25,651 nt of DNA from a virus, in the IMG/VR virus record IMGVR_UViG_3300003690_000329, positions 1-25,651 of that record. One strand, 5' to 3'. Each line of letters begins with the position of its first letter. Position 1 is the first letter of the stretch. Made by a program: the position numbers and the translations under genes. Below the pieces are notes generated by a model. It saw nothing but the letters and a program-made list of their open reading frames with translations. It had not been told where the DNA came from and made no database searches. Shown here in pieces: positions 22,294 to 25,651 of this stretch.

Positions 22294-25200
22294 TCAGAGG
22301 GCGCCGGCCGGTATTCGGGGTCGGTTCGTGCTTTCCCTGTTGGCCGCCTCGAGCGCCTTGCGAATAACAGAGGGGACACGTTCGTCCTGCCGCTCGGCCT
22401 CCTGGTGGAATCTCTCCAGAAAGTCCTTGCTCCGCGTTTGTTTGCCAATCACCACTTCCTTCAGGAACTGCAGCTTCCCCTTCTTAAACCCAGCATCCCA
22501 CATCTCCGATAATTTCTGTGCCTTCTGCCCTGGAGTAAACCTCTCGTATTTATATTGATTATAATCGTTGAAATACTCGCGCCGGGCATCTCCGATCAAC
22601 TCTTGGAGTCGTTCGTATTCCTTGGGCTCAAGCGGAACCTTGGTGCCTTCGAGGACCTGGGCGCGGGACGGTATAGTCGGGATAGCCTCAGCCCGATGCC
22701 CGCTTTCCTCGTACACCTTTCCGATCTCCTGCCAGAGCGGATCATCCTTGATCCACCCAGGCTTGTCGGCTCTGAAGAGATGATACATCCAGGGTGAAAT
22801 GCCATCGGGAGTCCGCTCAATTTTTTGGCCCAGCCCATCCCGCTTGAACGGGAATGCGGCATGCCAATCGATGAATACGTTCTTCTCGCGGAACGCATTC
22901 TTGATCGCATGCCACTCCTCGTTCGACTTCATGTCCGGAATGAAAACCTGCCGGGATCTGTTAATCTCGGCCAGGACCCCGGGCATCGCAATAGCGCCTA
23001 TCACCCTGAAATAGTCCTTGCTCACCATCTCGTAGTCGCCGGTTATCATCGCTTCGAGGACATTGTAGCCCCCTTTGAGCATGGTCATATCCATCATCGT
23101 GCTCCCCAATTCCGGAAGCATCTCGACCACAGAGTTCATCTCAGATTCAAGAACCGACCTATCCCTGGCTCCGATCAGACCTGCATCGATATCCTTTTGC
23201 TCCTGACGCGCACTGTTGGCCTTGATCACTGCCGCAATGCCCAGGACACCGAATAAAAATGCGTTGCGCCAGACATCACCTTCCTCGATCAATTCGCCGG
23301 TCGCATCGTACTTTGCTGTCCTGGGTGTGGGATCACCACCGGTCATAGCCCGCCACAGGCCAGAGGTATTGATCGAGGTCGGGCGCCCATTCGCATAATC
23401 CAGGGATCTCAGTTTATCGTCGTCGTCTGGGGTGCCGGTTGCAAGCCCCATTTCAACGAGAGTTGCAGCTATCCCGTTGATAAACATCCCGAACACGGCA
23501 GTCGATAGCATGGTCATCCCCTTGCGATATTCATCGGCCTGTAGCCGGCGATGATTCTCGGTCGCATACCGGTTCGATGTATCACGAGCGGCCTTGGCAT
23601 ATTTGCTGGCCTGGGACATATGGTAGAACGCCCTCGCGCCGGCCAGGGGTGGGTACAATACAGTCAGGGCATGTGATGCGACATTCACGGGAGTGGTCTT
23701 GAACGGTACAAATGGAGAGACGAACAGCGCATCAATCCAATCCCCAACCACCGTCTTGCGGGGAGCATTGAAGAGACCCATGACCCCTTGCAAAACCAAG
23801 CCCTGCTTTTGATAGACAGCCTCGAGCGACCGGTCAAGGGCGATGCGCCGGGTGGCCGGATCCGGATTCCGCATAAACACTTTGCGCTCGTTTCCCTTGA
23901 GTTTCCGAAGACTGGCCTCCTGGCCCACCACATCCTGATAGACAGAGTCTCTGAACGGATGGTCGCCCAGGCCCAGCAATCGGAACTGGGTTTCCGCCGG
24001 GATCGCAATGGTTGCTTCTACCATCAGCTTGAACCAGTCGTCCATGGACACCCGGCCGCTCGGCAGTGTCGGCACCAAGCCCTTGCGCTTTGATTTCTTC
24101 CTGAATATATCAGCCCCAGACGAGAGCAGCTTGACGAATGCCCTTAACGGATGAAATCCACGCACCATAAGCTCACCGTGAATCCCCGTACCCGGCTCGG
24201 CGCCGGTCACCAGTTCCCGGCCACCTCGTTTCAGGCCCTTACTCGCGCCCTCTAGCCGGTCACTTGGAGTCTTGAACGCAATAGATCGTGGGCGCCGGGC
24301 TATCAGGGCGATCAACGCATCGGCCATGACGGCTGCGTTGTGAGCCATATCATCCACGAACATTCGGATCGTGTTGGATGAAATATTGATCCCGTGCGAG
24401 CGGAACACGATCAGGTTGCCCTGCTGCAGTTGCCGTATCATGTCAGGCATCGACCTGGGGGGCAGTGCGTCTGCCACTCCAAAACTAAATGCCCTGAGAG
24501 CCTTATCAGCTTCATGCTGGGCTATATCGAAGGCTACAATATCCTCGTCCGACAAGGTCTTGGCCATCCTGTCCTCGGCCACCTCGAGCGCCTTGCGGGC
24601 CGCCACATCTGCATCGGCCAGGGCTTGGATCTTCTCACGGGACGCTTCAGACAGCACCTTGCCGCGTGACTCCACACTCTTGGCTATCACGGCAACGATT
24701 GTTGCGGGATTCTTGGCCCGGCTCTCCGCAAACTGACGGACCAATTGCGCGGCTTGCATGCCGAGCGCATCCATCTCGTCCATGACCGCACTGAAGTCCT
24801 CCTTCAAAAGGGCAACTTCTTCAGGGGCGGTAGCGGGATCATCAATTCGGGTGCGGATCCGGTCCAGCAGCTCGAGTCCGTCGAGCACGGCAAAATTATC
24901 CTCCGACTCTATGACCAGGCCGGTGACTGCATCACGAGTCCTGGCGCGTAAGCCGGCCAGCAACCCCTCGTCGGACATGGTCTCTTGGATTTCCCGGCGC
25001 TCACGGTACGTTTGCGGCCGGTAATATGCACCAGGCCGGCCCTGGAGATCTTCGCGTTCTGCGCGGTTGATGCCCACCGGATTGGGCTGATCAGGATCAA
25101 CCGGTTCGCCGGCCGCACGTTGCGTGAACCGGTGCCTCTCGAGCTGGGCTCGGGCATTCTCGGCTCGGGCCTTGGCTCGGGTGGCGGGAGCTAGGGGCTC

Positions 25201-25651
25201 TGCGGTGGCCGCATCTGGTCGGCCAGGAACTCCTTCGCCTCCTTCGATGGCGCCGAGGGCGGCCCTTTCCTTGGAAGCGTCCCCGCCCAGTACTGGCGTT
25301 TCTTCTTGAACATTGCGTCCAACAGCGCCGGGTTGGTCGGCCGCTTCGGCCCTAATTTGGGCGCGGCCGGATCTAACACGGTTGCGCCTTCCCAGTTCTT
25401 CCTCCACTCTTGCCGTTCCTGTTCCGTATATCTGCGCTGTTTTGCCATATTCTGCCCTTTCGTAAACAATTGTACTAACCCATCTATGAAATGCAACCCC
25501 TACATTACCATGTCCCCGTATCTGTTCAACTGCCCTTTCTGCGTTTTCTGACCACTGCTGCGATCTATCACGGAAGTCCTCAATGTCCCCTAAATCCAAA
25601 TCGGAATCATAATCAGGAATATACTGAAAACGTAGGCCCAGGACCTTCCCC
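22294..25651 (-). CDS. C-terminal part of a giant polyvalent / internal virion protein (runs off right edge)
   Basis: The frame is open from the right edge to its stop at 22294, about 1118 codons, and the true start lies outside. The first 200 visible residues are Ala/Glu/Arg-rich and disordered. Coiled coil follows, then a segment starting SMDDWFKLMVEATIAIPAET and continuing to PFVPFKTTPVNVASHALTVL. That pattern is typical of the C-terminal region of large phage polyvalent proteins delivered with DNA. Two hydrophobic stretches (about 23462-23520 and 23226-23270) could be membrane segments. The end is helical and charged (FLKEVVIGKQTRSKDFLERF). It is probably a virion protein ejected into the cell. 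No enzyme motif is seen in this part. Confidence 0.72.
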   Translation of the reverse strand, partial: GKVLGLRFQYIPDYDSDLDLGDIEDFRDRSQQWSENAERAVEQIRGHGNVGVAFHRWVSTIVYERAEYGKTAQIYGTGTARVEEELGRRNRVRSGRAQIRAEAADQPGAVGRNVQEETPVLGGDASKERAALGAIEGGEGVPGRPDAATAEPLAPATRAKARAENARAQLERHRFTQRAAGEPVDPDQPNPVGINRAEREDLQGRPGAYYRPQTYRERREIQETMSDEGLLAGLRARTRDAVTGLVIESEDNFAVLDGLELLDRIRTRIDDPATAPEEVALLKEDFSAVMDEMDALGMQAAQLVRQFAESRAKNPATIVAVIAKSVESRGKVLSEASREKIQALADADVAARKALEVAEDRMAKTLSDEDIVAFDIAQHEADKALRAFSFGVADALPPRSMPDMIRQLQQGNLIVFRSHGINISSNTIRMFVDDMAHNAAVMADALIALIARRPRSIAFKTPSDRLEGASKGLKRGGRELVTGAEPGTGIHGELMVRGFHPLRAFVKLLSSGADIFRKKSKRKGLVPTLPSGRVSMDDWFKLMVEATIAIPAETQFRLLGLGDHPFRDSVYQDVVGQEASLRKLKGNERKVFMRNPDPATRRIALDRSLEAVYQKQGLVLQGVMGLFNAPRKTVVGDWIDALFVSPFVPFKTTPVNVASHALTVLYPPLAGARAFYHMSQASKYAKAARDTSNRYATENHRRLQADEYRKGMTMLSTAVFGMFINGIAATLVEMGLATGTPDDDDKLRSLDYANGRPTSINTSGLWRAMTGGDPTPRTAKYDATGELIEEGDVWRNAFLFGVLGIAAVIKANSARQEQKDIDAGLIGARDRSVLESEMNSVVEMLPELGSTMMDMTMLKGGYNVLEAMITGDYEMVSKDYFRVIGAIAMPGVLAEINRSRQVFIPDMKSNEEWHAIKNAFREKNVFIDWHAAFPFKRDGLGQKIERTPDGISPWMYHLFRADKPGWIKDDPLWQEIGKVYEESGHRAEAIPTIPSRAQVLEGTKVPLEPKEYERLQELIGDARREYFNDYNQYKYERFTPGQKAQKLSEMWDAGFKKGKLQFLKEVVIGKQTRSKDFLERFHQEAERQDERVPSVIRKALEAANRESTNRPRIPAGAL
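25191..25448 (-). CDS. Possible overprinted small gene inside the giant ORF, 85 aa
   Basis: A second minus-strand frame opens at ATG 25448, with AAAGGG upstream, and runs 85 codons to TAG. Its product (MAKQRRYTEQERQEWRKNWE, then KRPTNPALLDAMFKKKRQYW) is protein-like, with three Trp and GC-rich third positions. The giant frame in the same stretch is low-complexity. Either this is a real overlapping gene or a chance open frame. I cannot decide. Confidence 0.35.
   Translation of the reverse strand: MAKQRRYTEQERQEWRKNWEGATVLDPAAPKLGPKRPTNPALLDAMFKKKRQYWAGTLPRKGPPSAPSKEAKEFLADQMRPPQSP

Noticed and set aside
1-25651. The window as a closed circle, with the fibre frame continuing into the right-edge ORF
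   Set aside because: The two frames do match across the ends, but that happens one time in three by chance, no terminal overlap is seen, and a fused signal-peptide fibre and polyvalent protein would be strange. Read pairs or the full contig would decide.
1-25651. CRISPR array, diversity-generating retroelement or toxin-antitoxin module
   Set aside because: No regular spacer-repeat array, reverse transcriptase or recognisable toxin-antitoxin pair was found on either strand.

Overview
The window is one continuous piece of a temperate tailed-phage genome, GC-rich and tightly packed. It carries a tyrosine integrase, an excisionase-like gene, a large terminase, portal, major capsid protein, scaffold, a DnaB-type helicase and a lambda-O-like initiator. 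No rRNA, complete tRNA, CRISPR array, transposase or clear bacterial housekeeping gene was seen. The portal/adaptor/SU10-type capsid set suggests a short-tailed virion, but the tail genes are outside the window. The host cannot be named. Two structural-region proteins with Sec-type signal peptides and a lysine-tRNA-like candidate attachment core are the only host hints. Both ends cut through genes.

Layout. From 17206 leftward to 1, everything is on the minus strand and reads as one long phage programme with overlapping stops and starts. First come regulatory and small genes (excisionase-like, 229-aa HTH protein, single-TM protein, 196-aa HTH protein, 50-aa protein). Next is replication (initiator with an internal 11-bp iteron array, then DnaB). 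Between initiator and helicase sits a lower-GC two-gene metabolic cassette: a PLP aminotransferase-fold enzyme and a 2-oxoglutarate/Fe(II) oxygenase-like enzyme. A short cytosine-methyltransferase-like gene, TerL, a small HTH protein and a 95-aa protein follow, closed by a perfect hairpin. Then come the virion genes: scaffold, capsid, signal-peptide protein, unknown protein, adaptor with two carbohydrate-binding-like modules, portal, three small proteins and the start of a repeat-containing tail fibre.

From 17337 to 22045 the plus strand carries the integrase and eleven short genes, mostly with good ribosome binding sites and stop/start overlaps. They include a histone-fold-like 64-aa protein, a tiny membrane protein, cysteine-motif proteins and a 15-residue-repeat protein. 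A 248-bp gap at 22046-22293 holds a candidate attP: an inverted repeat around CTCTTAA (the anticodon loop of a Lys-CUU tRNA) with repeated TTTGATGT sequences on both sides. From the right edge back to 22294 the minus strand carries the 3' part of a very large polyvalent/internal-virion-type protein gene.

How it fits together. The divergent int/xis region is the lysogeny switch for integration. The minus-strand operon replicates DNA (initiator, iterons, DnaB), may modify DNA or metabolism (methyltransferase-like, aminotransferase/oxygenase), then packages DNA and builds heads. The least explained parts are the aminotransferase-oxygenase pair, the helically phased iterons, the exported virion-region proteins and the histone-like protein.
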